Positions 6,158 through 6,202 of a stretch of 6,202 nt of DNA are shown piece after piece. The DNA comes from an uncultured Sutterella sp. (GTDB lineage Bacteria > Pseudomonadota > Gammaproteobacteria > Burkholderiales > Burkholderiaceae_F). Under the pieces are notes generated by a model, which was not told the DNA's origin, made no database searches, and saw only the letters and a program-made list of their open reading frames with translations. The first letter of the stretch is position 1; each line of letters begins with the position of its first letter. Where the stretch lies: positions 1 through 6,202 of the forward strand of contig USCE01000081.1 of the NCBI GenBank assembly GCA_900553105.1. Reading direction: 5' to 3'. The position numbers and the translations under genes are program-made.

Positions 6158-6202
6158 CTGTCTCTTATACACATCTCCGAGCCCACGAGACCGGAGCCTA
6201 TC
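6158..6202 (+). other. Nextera read-2 adapter with i7 index (artefact)
   Basis: The reverse-complemented Tn5 mosaic end (6158-6176) is followed by the Nextera read-2 adapter remainder (6177-6191), then CGGAGCCT (6192-6199), which I recall as Nextera XT index N720, and ATC, the start of the P7 sequence. This is the read-through order of an Illumina library molecule. None of it belongs to the genome, which ends at base 6157. Confidence 0.98.

Overview
This is ordinary bacterial chromosome carrying core housekeeping genes. It most resembles a betaproteobacterium of the order Burkholderiales. The reasons are the long E. coli-type MetG with four zinc cysteines and a fused C-terminal tRNA-binding domain, the divergent metG/mrp pair I recall from that order, and the overall character of the proteins. 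A gut Sutterellaceae relative such as Parasutterella would fit the moderate GC content, but that genus-level guess is inference.

Both ends are library artefact. Bases 1-31 are the Illumina Nextera read-1 adapter, and bases 6158-6202 are the Nextera read-2 adapter followed by an i7 index and the first bases of P7. The real insert is 32-6157, and the genes at both edges are cut by the library or assembly rather than by biology.

Layout, left to right: (1) the N-terminal third of a SulP-family anion transporter on the minus strand (588 down to 32); (2) a perfect-palindrome terminator (644-675); (3) metG, methionyl-tRNA synthetase, minus strand (2765 down to 711); (4) a 513-base divergent intergenic region (2766-3278) with probable promoters for both directions and no recognisable gene; (5) mrp/apbC, an iron-sulfur carrier P-loop ATPase, starting at GTG 3279; (6) a YheT-type alpha/beta hydrolase starting 1 base after the mrp stop, so the two form an operon; (7) a strong terminator (5343-5382); (8) a separate transcription unit encoding a short VUT/YhhQ-like membrane protein, a probable queuosine-precursor transporter (5483-6046), with a partly structured leader; (9) a hairpin between convergent genes, then the last 12 codons of an unidentified minus-strand gene.

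The genes share no single pathway beyond general housekeeping: aminoacyl-tRNA supply (metG), Fe-S assembly (mrp), probable salvage for tRNA modification (VUT family) and anion uptake (SulP). I found no mobile element, CRISPR array, RNA gene, defence system or convincing new system. The points worth a second look are the adapters, the start sites of metG and mrp, the unexplained metG-mrp intergenic DNA, and the leader of the VUT-family gene.
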